Notes under the pieces: generated by a model
Database searches by the model: none
What the model was told of the DNA's origin: nothing
What the model saw: the letters and a program-made list of their open reading frames with translations, nothing else
Source: CBFHOS01 sp965657645
GTDB lineage: Bacteria > Pseudomonadota > Alphaproteobacteria > Puniceispirillales > Puniceispirillaceae
Direction: 5' to 3'
DNA: 64,000 bases
Assembly: GCA_965657645.1 (NCBI GenBank)
Contig: CBFHOS010000002.1
Location: forward strand, 186,001-250,000
Shown here: piece after piece, positions 26,041-35,589 of the stretch
How positions within the stretch are numbered: the first letter of the stretch is position 1
Layout of the letters: each line of letters opens with the position of its first letter
Made by a program: the position numbers and the translations under genes

Positions 26041-27138
26041 ATGTCTCCGGTAATGGAAATCAAAAACCTTGATAAGAATTATGGCTCAACACAGATCCTA
26101 AAGAATATTAGCGCGTCGATTGACGAGGGCGATTTTCTGGTTCTGGTTGGCCCGTCTGGCTGTGGCAAATCCACCTTGCTGAATTGTATTGCGGGCCTCG
26201 AGCCAATCACCGATGGCGCCATTAGTATCGGCGGTAAAGACATGACACATGTCAGCCCGAAAGACCGTGATATCGCGATGGTGTTTCAATCTTATGCGCT
26301 CTATCCAACAATGTCGGTGGCAAAGAATATAACCTTTGGCATGAAGGTGCGCGGCGTGGAGAAATCCGTGCAAGAAGAAAAGCTAGCCGCGGTCGCCCAG
26401 CAATTGCAGATCGAGTCTTTATTGCACCGCCGCCCAGCGCAACTATCTGGCGGCCAACGCCAGCGTGTCGCCATGGGCCGTGCGCTGGTGCGTGATCCAA
26501 AGCTATTCCTGTTCGATGAGCCGCTGTCTAATCTCGATGCAAAACTGCGGGTTGAGATGCGCACAGAAATCAAAAAGCTGCATCAAAATTTGAATGCCTC
26601 GATGGTTTATGTGACGCATGACCAGATTGAGGCGATGACGCTGGCGACAAAGATCATTGTGATGAAGGGCGGCGAGGTCCAGCAAATGGGCACGCCTAGC
26701 GAGATTTACACACGGCCGGCAAACATGTTTGTTGCTGATTTCATGGGTTCGCCCGCGATGAATCTCATTCCGGCGACGGCAAAGAAAAACGGTAAGGGCA
26801 CCAAATTGACCATCGAGCGTGAGGGGGTTGCACCGCTTGTTTTGCATGATGAGTCGGTCAGTGCATTGCCAGAAAAGGTCTTTCTCGGCCTTCGTCCAGA
26901 GGATATTGGCGATGCAAAAATTCTCGATAGTGACGGGTTGCAGGTGAATGAATGCGCGGTCAATGTTGTCGAGCCAGCAGGTGCGGATACGTATGTCTTG
27001 ATGACGTTAGGCGGCATCGAAGTAACCGCACGGTTGCAAGCCGAGAGCATGGCCCGCCCGGGCACGCCGATGGAATTCACCTTCAATATGAAAAAGGCAT
27101 CCTATTTCGACGCCGATAGTGGCCTACGCCTCAATTAG
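26041..27138 (+). CDS. gtsD: Sugar ABC transporter ATPase (MalK/UgpC class)
   Basis: Cytoplasmic ATPase of 365 residues driving the Gts importer. Walker A is GPSGCGKST, Q-loop VFQSYALYP, signature LSGGQRQRV, Walker B LFLFDEPLSNLD and switch His in VYVTHDQ. The C-terminal 120 residues are a MOP/TOBE-type regulatory domain (LGLRPEDIG). It is the last gene of the operon and converges on ugpC with 23 bases between stops, with no clear terminator there. The ATPase at 27162-28223 is of the same class, so cross-energising is possible. Confidence 0.9.
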   Translation: MSPVMEIKNLDKNYGSTQILKNISASIDEGDFLVLVGPSGCGKSTLLNCIAGLEPITDGAISIGGKDMTHVSPKDRDIAMVFQSYALYPTMSVAKNITFGMKVRGVEKSVQEEKLAAVAQQLQIESLLHRRPAQLSGGQRQRVAMGRALVRDPKLFLFDEPLSNLDAKLRVEMRTEIKKLHQNLNASMVYVTHDQIEAMTLATKIIVMKGGEVQQMGTPSEIYTRPANMFVADFMGSPAMNLIPATAKKNGKGTKLTIEREGVAPLVLHDESVSALPEKVFLGLRPEDIGDAKILDSDGLQVNECAVNVVEPAGADTYVLMTLGGIEVTARLQAESMARPGTPMEFTFNMKKASYFDADSGLRLN

Positions 27139-27161
27139 GCGCTTAGTAGATATTGATCGGC

Positions 27162-28223
27162 TTAATTGACGCGCTTGCCGGTCTTGGCGTCGAACAAATG
27201 CATGTTTGATGGCGCGACTGTTAGGCGCAATTCCTCACCGGGTTTAGATAGACGATGCACGCCTTGTACGCTGGCGGTAAATGGCTCGCCATTCAATTTG
27301 CCATGAAGCAACGTATTCGCCCCTAATGGCTCGCTCTGATAGACGTTCATCGTCAATTCATCACCGGCGCCGCGAACAATATGCTCGGGCCGGATGCCGA
27401 CTTTTATAGGGCCATCGGGAATAGGGCCATCGGGGGCTTTGACTGGGCCCAGCTTCTGTCCACCAATATAAATAGCACCAGCCTTGACCTCGCCATCAAC
27501 GATGTTCATTGCCGGACTACCGATGAATTGGGCAGTGAATAGGGTTTGCGGCTTTTCATAAACATCCAGCGGCGTGCCAATCTGTTCGGCAATGCCCGCA
27601 TTCATTACGATCATGCGATCAGCCATGGTCATCGCCTCAACCTGATCATGCGTAACATAGAGCGAGGTTATGCCGAGATTTGCTTGCAATTGTTTGATCT
27701 CAAGACGCATCTGCACGCGCAATTTAGCGTCCAGATTAGATAGTGGCTCATCAAATAGGAATATCGCTGGCTGTCGTACAATGGCGCGGCCCATGGCGAC
27801 GCGCTGGCGTTGTCCGCCCGATAGCTCTTTGGGCTTGCGATCAAGATATGGTTCTAGCTGGAGCAGGCGCGCGGCCTCGGCAACTTTACGTTCGATATCT
27901 GCCTGCGGCACCTTGGCGATTTTTAATCCATAAGCCATGTTCTTGCGCACAGACATATGCGGATAAAGGGCGTAATTCTGGAACACCATCGCGATGTCAC
28001 GATCCATTGGTTCCTTTTCATTCACGCGCTCGCCGCCAATATCAATCTGGCCCGCGCTGATGGTCTCTAGGCCAGCCACCATCCGCAACAAGGTTGATTT
28101 ACCACAACCTGACGGACCAACGATGACGATAAATTCACCATCCTCAACATCCACGCTGACGCCATGAATGACCTCAGTTTTACCAAAGCGTTTTTCGACA
28201 TTTTTGATGCTTAGATTTGCCAT
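27162..28223 (-). CDS. ugpC: sn-Glycerol-3-phosphate-type ABC transporter ATPase
   Basis: MalK-class ATPase, 353 residues: Walker A GPSGCGKST, VFQNYALYPH, LSGGQRQRV, Walker B LFDEPLSNLD and VTHDQVEAMT, then a C-terminal TOBE domain (VGIRPEHIV). A PDGPI segment is doubled by an exact-frame 15-bp tandem repeat in the TOBE region. The start abuts the ugpE stop. It is the fourth gene of ugpBAEC on the minus strand; assignment rests on the operon and on UgpB, since such ATPases are interchangeable between sugar importers. Confidence 0.88.
   Translation of the reverse strand: MANLSIKNVEKRFGKTEVIHGVSVDVEDGEFIVIVGPSGCGKSTLLRMVAGLETISAGQIDIGGERVNEKEPMDRDIAMVFQNYALYPHMSVRKNMAYGLKIAKVPQADIERKVAEAARLLQLEPYLDRKPKELSGGQRQRVAMGRAIVRQPAIFLFDEPLSNLDAKLRVQMRLEIKQLQANLGITSLYVTHDQVEAMTMADRMIVMNAGIAEQIGTPLDVYEKPQTLFTAQFIGSPAMNIVDGEVKAGAIYIGGQKLGPVKAPDGPIPDGPIKVGIRPEHIVRGAGDELTMNVYQSEPLGANTLLHGKLNGEPFTASVQGVHRLSKPGEELRLTVAPSNMHLFDAKTGKRVN
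27406..27435 (-). repeat. 15-bp in-frame tandem duplication in ugpC
   Basis: ATAGGGCCATCGGGA is followed directly by a copy differing only in the last base, coding PDGPI twice in the C-terminal regulatory domain. Confidence 0.9.
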
Positions 28224-29102
28224 TTACTTCTCGCTATCTACTAATCCGCTGATGAACAGTTTTTGCATGGAAACAACGACAATAACTGGCGGGATCATGG
28301 CCAGAATTGATGTCGCCATGATCACCGGCCAATCTGCCGTGTCATCGCCAGACGGGAACATCTGTTTGATCCCCATGACGACGGTGTTCATGTCCGGTTC
28401 GGTGGTTATGAGGAGTGGCCAGAGATACTGGTTCCAGCCATAGATAAACAAAATCACGAATAGCGCCGCGATATTTGTACGGCTCATCGGCAGAATGATA
28501 TCAACGAAAAACCGCATTGGACGGGCGCCATCAACACGCGCCGCCTCGGCCAACTCATCAGGAATAGTCATAAAGAATTGGCGAAACAGGAAGGTTGCAG
28601 TGGCCGACGCAATCAACGGGAAAATCAGTCCGGAATAGCTGTTAAGCATGCCAAAGCCAGCGACCACTTCATAGGTGGGCACAATCCGCACTTCAATCGG
28701 TAGCATCAGAGTGAGGAAGATCATCCAGAAAAATGTCTTCTGGCCGGGGAATTTGAAATAGACAATGGCAAAGGCCGATAGCAGTGAAATAATAATCTTT
28801 CCAACGGCAATGCCCACCGCCATGATCAGCGAGTTGAGTAGCATTGTTGCGACCGGAACATTGACCCCCGAAAATAGCGCGCGGGTGTAATTCTCAATGA
28901 AATGGCCGCCCGGCATTAACGGCATTGGCGGTCTGACAATGTCAGGCTGGGTTACGGTCGATGCAACAAAGGCGAGCCAGATGGGAAAGAACACCACAAG
29001 GATGCCAAAGATCATCAACACATGCGTGAACCAGAGCGACCCGCCCTTTTTTTCGACCATGCCCGGTGCCGGCTCGATCTCCATTTCGCGATGCGTAGCC
29101 AT
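28224..29102 (-). CDS. ugpE: Glycerol-3-phosphate-type ABC permease 2
   Basis: MalG-class permease, 292 residues, six helices after a short polar N-terminus. UgpE-like blocks are TLMLPIEVRIVPTYEVV, the docking loop LAEAARVDGARPMRFFVDIILPMS, and YGWNQYLWPLLITTEPDM, followed by the VVMGIKQMFPSGDD insert typical of UgpE. The ATG overlaps the ugpA stop by one base (TAATG). It forms the membrane channel with UgpA. Confidence 0.9.
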   Translation of the reverse strand: MATHREMEIEPAPGMVEKKGGSLWFTHVLMIFGILVVFFPIWLAFVASTVTQPDIVRPPMPLMPGGHFIENYTRALFSGVNVPVATMLLNSLIMAVGIAVGKIIISLLSAFAIVYFKFPGQKTFFWMIFLTLMLPIEVRIVPTYEVVAGFGMLNSYSGLIFPLIASATATFLFRQFFMTIPDELAEAARVDGARPMRFFVDIILPMSRTNIAALFVILFIYGWNQYLWPLLITTEPDMNTVVMGIKQMFPSGDDTADWPVIMATSILAMIPPVIVVVSMQKLFISGLVDSEK

Positions 29103-29983
29103 TAGTAATGCACCTTCTTTTCGATGAATTTGAACTGGACCACGGTCAGGGCGCCAACGACGAATAACAACACAACTGACTGGGCGGCTGACGAGCCAAG
29201 ATCCTGTCCGACAAAGCCATCAGAGAATACTTTGTAAACCAAAATGGTCGTTGTTTGTTGTGGCCCACCACTGGTGATTGTGTGAATGACGCCAAAAGTT
29301 TCAAAGAACGAATAGACGATATTCACCACCAGTAAGAAGAAGGTTGTTGGCGATAATAGCGGTAAAACGATGGTGTAGAACCTGCGCCAGAACCGCGCGC
29401 CATCAATTGCCGCAGCCTCGATCACAGAGCGCGGAACCGCCTGTAGCGCGGCAAAGAAGAACAGGAAATTATAGCTAATGCGGCCCCATGCGGAGGCAAC
29501 AACAACCAGCCCCATTGCCTCGCCGCCATTTAGAACATGGTTCCAATCATAACCCAGTTGGCCGAGATACCACGAGATAATGCCAACCCTTGTATTGAAC
29601 ATAAACAGCCATAGGACACCGGCGATCGCAGGGGCGACGGCGTAGGGCCAGATTAGCAATGTGCGATAAGTCGTGGCACCGCGGATCAACCGGTTCGCCA
29701 TCACCGCTAGAAATAGCGCGGGAACCATAGCAACCACGGTTACGAGGGTTGAAAATATCGCGGTGGTTAGAAAAGAGGTCAGGTAATATTTGTCTGAAAA
29801 TAGAAATTCAAAATTACCAAGACCGACAAAACGGGATGAAAGCCCGAATGGATCTGGAATGAATAATGACTGCCAAATGGCTTGACCGGCCGGGTAGAAA
29901 AAGAAAACGCCAGAAATTATGAGCTGGGGAAGAACAAGGCAAAGTGGAAGTAGCCACCCTTTGAAGCGAACCCGTTTTTCCAT
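29102..29983 (-). CDS. ugpA: Glycerol-3-phosphate-type ABC permease 1
   Basis: MalF-class permease, about 293 residues. It begins with basic residues and the first helix WLLPLCLVLPQLIISGVFFF, continues with LIWPYAVAPAIAGVLWLFMF, and has the docking loop VIEAAAIDGARFWRRFYTIVLP and the HTITSGGPQQTTTILVYKV block typical of UgpA. The ATG at 29983 has AGGA eight bases upstream; a TTG seven codons earlier would place that site inside the gene. It lies 69 bases after ugpB. Confidence 0.9.
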   Translation of the reverse strand: MEKRVRFKGWLLPLCLVLPQLIISGVFFFYPAGQAIWQSLFIPDPFGLSSRFVGLGNFEFLFSDKYYLTSFLTTAIFSTLVTVVAMVPALFLAVMANRLIRGATTYRTLLIWPYAVAPAIAGVLWLFMFNTRVGIISWYLGQLGYDWNHVLNGGEAMGLVVVASAWGRISYNFLFFFAALQAVPRSVIEAAAIDGARFWRRFYTIVLPLLSPTTFFLLVVNIVYSFFETFGVIHTITSGGPQQTTTILVYKVFSDGFVGQDLGSSAAQSVVLLFVVGALTVVQFKFIEKKVHY

Positions 29984-30052
29984 GGAAAATGTCCTGTCTG
30001 GCAAAAGAACTGGAGGGGCGAACCCCTCCAGTAAATTTTAGGTTGTTAGCTA

Positions 30053-31366
30053 TTAACGGTTAGCTGATTCAAAGCGGCGAAGCAATGGATTGCCACGCTC
30101 CACAGCACTATCAAGTGCTTGCTGAGCTGACTTGCTGCCTGACCATACGGCCTCTAGCTCTTCGTCAATGATACCACGGATCTGGTCAAACGAACCAAGA
30201 CGCAAACCTTTTGAATTTGCAGTTGGCTGCTTGGCAGTCATCTGGATAACCGCAATGTCGGTACCCGGGTTAGCGGCATAGAAACCATCAGCTTTGGTCT
30301 TTTCACCAGCAGCTGTTGTGATCGGCAGGTAACCAGTGTCCTGGTGCCATTTTGCCTGAATCTCAGGTGTAGACAGGAAGTTCAAGAACGCTGCTGTTGC
30401 TTTATACTCGGCATCGTCATGACCTGACATTACCCACAAAGAGGCACCGCCAATGATGGTGTTCTGTGGAGCGCCGCTTACACCTTCCCAATAAGGGAGC
30501 GGGCGAACAGCAAACTCAAACTGAGCTTCTTTCTTGATGCCAGCATAACCAGCTGAGCTCTCGGTGAAGAGTGCACACTCACCAGCGCGGAAGTTAGCAC
30601 CGCCTTCGTTGCGGCGACCCGCATAGATGAACTTGCCTTCTTTGGCCCAATCACCCATTGCCTGAATATGCGTAACCTGCAGCGGTGAATTGAATGCTAG
30701 CTTTGTATCGAGGCCAGCAAAACCGTTGTCGCGGGTTGCAAATGGGGTGTTGTGGTAAGCCGAGAGGTTCTCCAGATGGATCCAGCTCTGCCATGCGGTT
30801 GTCAGTGGGCAATCGTTTCCAGATGCTTTTAGCTTGTCCAGAACGTCGCCAACTTTGTTCCATGTTGAAAGATCAATTTCTGGATCAATGCCAGCTGCCT
30901 TCAGCGCGTCTTTATTCACCCATAGAACAGGTGTTGACGAGTTGAAAGGAAGTGACAGCATCTGGCCGTCAGTTGATGTGTAATAGCCTTTGACTGAACC
31001 AATGAACGCATCCTGATCAAAGGTTGCGCCCGCGTCACTCATGACCTCGTAGACAGGTTTGATAGCGCCTTTAGCGCCCATCATTGTGGCTGTACCAACT
31101 TCGAATACCATTAGGATATTCGGCTGTTCTTTCGCACGGAATGCGGCAATACCAGCGTTGAGTGTCTCAGAGTAGTTTCCTTTGTGAGACCCAACCACCT
31201 TATAGTCGCTTTGACTGGCATTAAAGGTTGAGATTTGTTCGGCGACCAAATCGCCTAGACGGCCAGTGAAGGCATGCCAAAACTGAATTTCAGTCTGTGC
31301 TATAGCCAAGCTTGGCGCTAGTACTGTAGAGCAAATAGCGGCTGCTCCTAATAGTATTTTTTTCAT
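30053..31366 (-). CDS. ugpB: Glycerol-3-phosphate-type ABC transporter solute-binding protein
   Basis: Periplasmic binding protein, 437 residues, with a clear signal peptide (MKKILLGAAAICSTVLAPSLAIAQ). UgpB features are IQFWHAFTGRLGDLVAEQ, FNASQSDYKVV, KGNYSETLNAGIAAFRA and LPFNSSTPVLWVNKDALK. E. coli UgpB binds glycerol-3-phosphate and glycerophosphodiesters; the same ligand is inferred. The ATG at 31366 has a near-perfect GGAGGAA ribosome site; frames open further upstream are ignored. The gene has its own roughly 135-bp promoter region after the terminator at 31.5 kb. Confidence 0.9.
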   Translation of the reverse strand: MKKILLGAAAICSTVLAPSLAIAQTEIQFWHAFTGRLGDLVAEQISTFNASQSDYKVVGSHKGNYSETLNAGIAAFRAKEQPNILMVFEVGTATMMGAKGAIKPVYEVMSDAGATFDQDAFIGSVKGYYTSTDGQMLSLPFNSSTPVLWVNKDALKAAGIDPEIDLSTWNKVGDVLDKLKASGNDCPLTTAWQSWIHLENLSAYHNTPFATRDNGFAGLDTKLAFNSPLQVTHIQAMGDWAKEGKFIYAGRRNEGGANFRAGECALFTESSAGYAGIKKEAQFEFAVRPLPYWEGVSGAPQNTIIGGASLWVMSGHDDAEYKATAAFLNFLSTPEIQAKWHQDTGYLPITTAAGEKTKADGFYAANPGTDIAVIQMTAKQPTANSKGLRLGSFDQIRGIIDEELEAVWSGSKSAQQALDSAVERGNPLLRRFESANR

Positions 31367-31497
31367 TTCTTCCTCCGTAAGTGACGCGTTGGTGAGTGGT
31401 GATTTACCCACGACAACGGCTAAAAACGGTATTGGATAAATTTTGCTAATTCAAGTCCAATTGACCAAGTTGATACGGATGATCGACGTTATGTCAA

Positions 31498-31533
31498 AAA
31501 AAATAACACCCCGATCAAAAGGTGTTATTTTTT
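31498..31533. terminator. Strong intrinsic terminator
   Basis: A 13-bp perfect stem (31498-31510 with 31521-31533), 10-base loop and A/T tracts on both sides, so U-runs follow in either direction. On the minus strand it ends the GST/ALDH/SDR operon before ugpB. Confidence 0.9.
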
Positions 31534-31563
31534 GTTATTATAGGTAGTTAGACAGGTTTGCCG

Positions 31564-32319
31564 TCAGACGTTAATCTTACCGCCATCGACATTCAGTGTT
31601 TGACCTGTGACAAAATTGCTATCAGGTGATGCAAGATAGATCAGCGTACCGAGCAAATCTTCCGGCAACATTTCACGCTTGATTGACCGAGTCGCAATTG
31701 TCGGGGCGCGGCCCATGTCAAAACCACTATTTGATTTCACACCCTCAGATTCAGTAAGGCCCGGTGCGATTGAATTAACCTGAATGTTCTTCTCACCCAA
31801 TTCGCGCGCATGGCAACGTGTCAGGGCAATCACAGCGCCCTTTGATGCGGTGTAATGTGATAGGCCCGGGGCGCCATAATAAAAGGTGCCTGACGAGATG
31901 TTGATGACCTTGCCGCCGCCAGCCTGGATCATTGTTGGTGTGATCGCACGCATAACTTGGTGAATACCTCTGGTATTTACCCGCATGATCAAGTCGAACT
32001 CGTCATCATCGATTTCAAAGAACGGCTTTGGCGTGATTGTCGCAAACACAGCGGCGTTATTGACCATGATATCGAGGCTACCAAACTCAGACTTGGCGGT
32101 CTCAACCATTGCCGCCAGATCTTCGTTTGAAGTGATGTCGACTTTGAGGCCCTTGGCATTGCCGCCAGCTTTGTTAATTGCATCGACAGCTTGTGATGTA
32201 TCCTGCACGTCCGTTAGCAGAACATTCGCGCCTTCATCAGCCAATGCCTTTGCCATGAGGGCACCGATGCCTTGTGCGGCGCCTGTTACTACTGCGGTTT
32301 TTCCTTGTAAACGTCCCAT
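31564..32319 (-). CDS. Short-chain dehydrogenase/reductase (FabG-like)
   Basis: Classical SDR of 251 residues: cofactor motif TGAAQGIGALMA, NNAAV, Ser in INISSGTFYYG, catalytic Tyr and Lys in YTASKGA, and a C-terminal TGQTLNVDGG. An Asp in the LLTDVQD strand suggests NAD preference. It is last in the operon GST-ALDH-GST-SDR, 15 bases after the first GST, and is followed by the strong terminator. Oxidation of an alcohol to aldehyde or ketone in the same pathway as the ALDH is the simplest reading; the substrate is unknown. Confidence 0.9.
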   Translation of the reverse strand: MGRLQGKTAVVTGAAQGIGALMAKALADEGANVLLTDVQDTSQAVDAINKAGGNAKGLKVDITSNEDLAAMVETAKSEFGSLDIMVNNAAVFATITPKPFFEIDDDEFDLIMRVNTRGIHQVMRAITPTMIQAGGGKVINISSGTFYYGAPGLSHYTASKGAVIALTRCHARELGEKNIQVNSIAPGLTESEGVKSNSGFDMGRAPTIATRSIKREMLPEDLLGTLIYLASPDSNFVTGQTLNVDGGKINV

Positions 32320-32334
32320 CTGTATCTAGCTCCT

Positions 32335-33156
32335 TTAGATTTTGATTTCGAGAATTCTTGCGACTTCCGGCCAGCTCTTGGCGCCGTTTTCGCGAAGGTC
32401 ATTTGTCAGATCTTCTGGTACCCAATCGATCAAACATTTTTTGAAGTTTGGACGGGCCTCAATGCGGGCAAACCATTTTTCAACATTAGGCAGGCGTCCA
32501 TTTTCCCATAGGCCGCGCATAGACATCATCGCTAGACGATTGACGTAAGGCGTGAGGGAAATATCGGCAATTGTGAACTTGTTCGCCACCAGCCAATCAT
32601 CACCGCCACTAAGCGCGGTTTCCATTTTTTTCAGGTAAGTGTCGTATAGCCTGATCTTTTCTTCGGCACCCGGGGCTTCAAAGCCGTAACGGATAAAGCC
32701 ATCTTTCATGCTTTTCCAATCCGAGGTAACCGATAGAGGCGGGGTCGAGGCGAGGAATTTCTCGGTGCCTTCTGGCCCTAGATTTTTAAGAACCGTATGG
32801 CGGTGTGAACAAACGAATGTAACCGCGCCGCATGCCGGATGAAGATCCTCATCAACCGCCTTGGTCCATTGCCGCACTTGGCTACGTTCCCACGGGTCTG
32901 TTGGATGTACGCTATTGTCCGGGGAAATATGGTCAAGATACTCAACGATGACCGTGCTGTCCGGGATAACCAAATCGCCATGCACCAAAGTTGGCACAAC
33001 AGATTTAGGGTTTAGCTTTTGGTATTCGGGGGTGAATTGCTCGCCCTTTAGAATGTCGATATAGACGCCATCCCATTCGATACCTTTTTCTTCCATCGCA
33101 AATCGTACCTTGGCGGCACAAACTGATGATCCGTGGTGATATAATGTGAATGTCAT
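32335..33156 (-). CDS. Glutathione S-transferase, LigF-like architecture
   Basis: Cytosolic GST of 273 residues with an N-terminal thioredoxin-fold domain (LYHHGSSVCAAKVRFA, NPKSVVPTLVHG, then the glutathione-binding DSTVIVEYLD) and a helical C-terminal domain with ADISLTPYVNR. The long C-terminal domain and the HPTDPWERSQVRQWTKAVDE segment resemble LigF-type beta-etherases, which cleave aryl ether bonds with glutathione. The ATG overlaps the ALDH stop (ATGA), so the two are coupled. A ligninolytic or aryl-ether role is inference; dehalogenase or isomerase activity is possible. Confidence 0.85.
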   Translation of the reverse strand: MTFTLYHHGSSVCAAKVRFAMEEKGIEWDGVYIDILKGEQFTPEYQKLNPKSVVPTLVHGDLVIPDSTVIVEYLDHISPDNSVHPTDPWERSQVRQWTKAVDEDLHPACGAVTFVCSHRHTVLKNLGPEGTEKFLASTPPLSVTSDWKSMKDGFIRYGFEAPGAEEKIRLYDTYLKKMETALSGGDDWLVANKFTIADISLTPYVNRLAMMSMRGLWENGRLPNVEKWFARIEARPNFKKCLIDWVPEDLTNDLRENGAKSWPEVARILEIKI

Positions 33157-34574
33157 AGCTGTACTGTTACCCATTTCAATTCTGTCATTGCTTCCATATC
33201 TGCGTCGGTGCCTTCTCTGCCGACACCGCTCTCGCCGTTGCCGCCAAATGGAACATGCGCCTCATCATGGATTGTTGGGCCATTGATGTGGCACATGCCA
33301 GCGCCAATATTTCGGGCAAAATGGAACGCCTTGTTAATGTCTTTGGTAAAGATTGCCGATGACAGGCCATATTCTGTGTCATTGGCCTTTTCCAAACCCT
33401 CTTCATAACTATCAATCGGATAGATTGAGGTCACTGGACCAAAAGTCTCGGTCTTGCAGACGGTCATGTCTTCGGTAACGTCGATTAGCAAAGTAGGCTG
33501 GCACCGGTTGCCTTCCCACTCGCCGCCCGCCGCAACGGTGGCGCCTTTGGCAACTGCATCGGCGATATGGTCTTTGATACGGGTACGCTGGCGTTCTGAA
33601 ATAATCGGCGCGATAACCGTGTTTGGATCACGAAGATCGCCCATGCCAACCTTTGAAGAGATCATTGAAAACCGCTTTACAAACTCGTCATAAATCGGGC
33701 GCTCAACGTAAAACCGGCTTGATCCGATACAGGCCTGACCGGCGAACATAAAGATCGACCGCGCCGCCAGTGGCATAACCTCATCAAGATTGGCATCGGC
33801 CAGAACGATAGTCGGGCTTTTGCCGCCCAATTCCAAAGTGTTCGGGGTTTTGTTCTTGGCGCAAATCTCGTTGATATGCTGGCCAACCACTGACGAGCCG
33901 GTGAATGTCACAAAATCAACATCCTTATGGCTGGTTAGATCGTCGCCAATTTCATGACCAAGACCGGTAACAACATTATAGCTACCAGCGGGGAAGCCAG
34001 CTTCGGCAACAATCTCGGCAAATAGCACAGTTAGATGCGGGGCCATTTCAGACGGCAGATGCACAACTGTATTGCCGAGCGCCAACGCATTGGCAACAAG
34101 ACGGGTTGTCTTGATCAGCGGTACGTTAAACGGGGTAATCACCGCAACAACGCCCAATGGTTCACGAATTGACATAGAGAATTTGCCGGGAGCATCAGAC
34201 GGGATTGTCTCGCCGCGAACATTCCGGCACATGCCAGCCGCCGCGCGGATCATCGTCAGGCCTTTGGTAAATTCAAACATCGCCTTTTGGAAAGGAGAGC
34301 CAATCTCGTCAATCAGGCAATTCACCAGCTCATCTTTGCGGCGCTCCATAATCTCAGCAATCTTTAGCAACCAACGCTCACGCTCGGTCGGGCTAGTCTC
34401 TTTATAGGCTGGGAAGGCGGCTTTGGCGGCGGCTACAGCCGCGCGAATATCATCGCCAGTTCCAGAGGCGGCTTTGGCATAGAGACTGTCATCGAGCGGG
34501 TTGAGTACGTCAAATGTGCCGCCGTCTTTGGCATTGACCCATTCTCCACCGATGTAGGACTGAAGTGTTTGCAT
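33153..34574 (-). CDS. Aldehyde dehydrogenase (benzaldehyde/vanillin-dehydrogenase-like)
   Basis: NAD(P)-dependent aldehyde oxidation, 473 residues. Catalytic Cys282 lies in GQACIGSSR and general-base Glu248 in LELGGKSP; the EPLGVVAVITPFN and ETFGPVTSIYP blocks are standard. At the cofactor Lys of the usual K-P-S-E motif this protein reads VVHLPSE, with Leu173, an uncommon change that may alter NAD/NADP binding. The ATG at 34574 has GAGGA eight bases upstream. It lies between two GST genes; aromatic aldehydes are plausible substrates given the VanR-like regulator nearby. Confidence 0.9.
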   Translation of the reverse strand: MQTLQSYIGGEWVNAKDGGTFDVLNPLDDSLYAKAASGTGDDIRAAVAAAKAAFPAYKETSPTERERWLLKIAEIMERRKDELVNCLIDEIGSPFQKAMFEFTKGLTMIRAAAGMCRNVRGETIPSDAPGKFSMSIREPLGVVAVITPFNVPLIKTTRLVANALALGNTVVHLPSEMAPHLTVLFAEIVAEAGFPAGSYNVVTGLGHEIGDDLTSHKDVDFVTFTGSSVVGQHINEICAKNKTPNTLELGGKSPTIVLADANLDEVMPLAARSIFMFAGQACIGSSRFYVERPIYDEFVKRFSMISSKVGMGDLRDPNTVIAPIISERQRTRIKDHIADAVAKGATVAAGGEWEGNRCQPTLLIDVTEDMTVCKTETFGPVTSIYPIDSYEEGLEKANDTEYGLSSAIFTKDINKAFHFARNIGAGMCHINGPTIHDEAHVPFGGNGESGVGREGTDADMEAMTELKWVTVQL

Positions 34575-34668
34575 TTTATTTATCCTCAAAGAAAGAATTT
34601 GCCTCACAAGTCATAATGGCCTCGTGAGGGATGGTAGTTTGGTTAAGTGTTAGCCTGCTAGACATTGA

Positions 34669-35430
34669 CTAGACATCGGCAAAATTTGGACACCATTTCA
34701 GGACGCCCTGTTGAAAGCTTGGTCGTGATTGGAAGGCCTCGGCCCACCGTGTAATATTTGCATATGGGGTAAAGTCATAGCCGCATCCAATCAGGACGAA
34801 ATGTACCGGAATCCAAGAGATATCAGCCAATGTATATTGGTCGCCCATAATCCATGTGCGGCCTTCCAGCGTTTTTTCTAGCTTGGCGAAACACTCGGCT
34901 AATATCCGCTCTGAATTGGCAATATCTTCCGCGCTGAAGCCACCTTTCTGGGCGTGCTTGGCGTGAAATTCCTTGAGTTCATCATTGGTCTGAAGGGCCT
35001 TATATTTTGCTTCTTCCTCGGCGGTCTTGACTAGTTTTGGCGCCATTTTATTTGCGTAAACATATGGCTTGATCGCTGGCACATGGATTGATGCGGCAAG
35101 GCTTAGCCATTCCAGCATGCCGGCCTCATCGCTAGTCGAGCGCAATGTCGGCTCTGGGAATGTCTGGTCAAGATAATCGATGATGTCGTTAGATTCGACA
35201 TGCACAACGCCATCATGAATCAATGTTGGCACGAGGCCTTTGGGGTTAATCCCAAAATAATCATCATTAATGTTTTCTTTTTTCTTCAGATTGATGTGAT
35301 TGCTGACCCACTCCAAATCTTTTTCGATTAGCGTCATGCGCACACGCATGGAGCAATTGGATATGTCACCATGATACAAATGAAGGCCTTTAAGCGTTTC
35401 GACGGATTTATTGGTTGGGACAATTATCAT
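34669..35430 (-). CDS. Glutathione S-transferase (second)
   Basis: GST of 253 residues, first gene of the operon. The N-terminal domain has LYHGDISNCSMRVRMTLIEK, NPKGLVPTLIHDG and HVESNDIIDYLD; the C-terminal domain has the conserved YTLADISWIPVHF. It is not closely similar to the other GST, so the two probably catalyse different steps. A ribosome site (AGAGGA) is eight bases before the ATG. The following 94-bp gap has a weak inverted repeat (CCTCAC at 34602, GTGAGG at 34624). Expression is likely controlled from the GGGATCC site at 35651-35664. Confidence 0.87.
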   Translation of the reverse strand: MIIVPTNKSVETLKGLHLYHGDISNCSMRVRMTLIEKDLEWVSNHINLKKKENINDDYFGINPKGLVPTLIHDGVVHVESNDIIDYLDQTFPEPTLRSTSDEAGMLEWLSLAASIHVPAIKPYVYANKMAPKLVKTAEEEAKYKALQTNDELKEFHAKHAQKGGFSAEDIANSERILAECFAKLEKTLEGRTWIMGDQYTLADISWIPVHFVLIGCGYDFTPYANITRWAEAFQSRPSFQQGVLKWCPNFADV

Positions 35431-35545
35431 CGAATGGATCCTCTTTCCGTTGTGTTAGGCCAGACCGATACATAGGGTGACCGGCAGGTGGTTAACGTTT
35501 TTCGCCCCTAATGCACCGTGACGGTATTCGCTTCGTTGGGGTGCC

Positions 35546-35584
35546 TATTTCCAGTGTGTATTTCCAGTGTTTATTTCCAGTGCG
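35546..35584. repeat. 13-bp tandem repeat, family A (3 copies)
   Basis: TATTTCCAGTGTG-type units at 35546, 35559 and 35572 differ only in the last bases. They lie in the leader of the GST/ALDH operon, a 386-bp gene-free stretch that also has repeat family B and three operator-like palindromes. Confidence 0.95.
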
Positions 35585-35589
35585 GGGCA

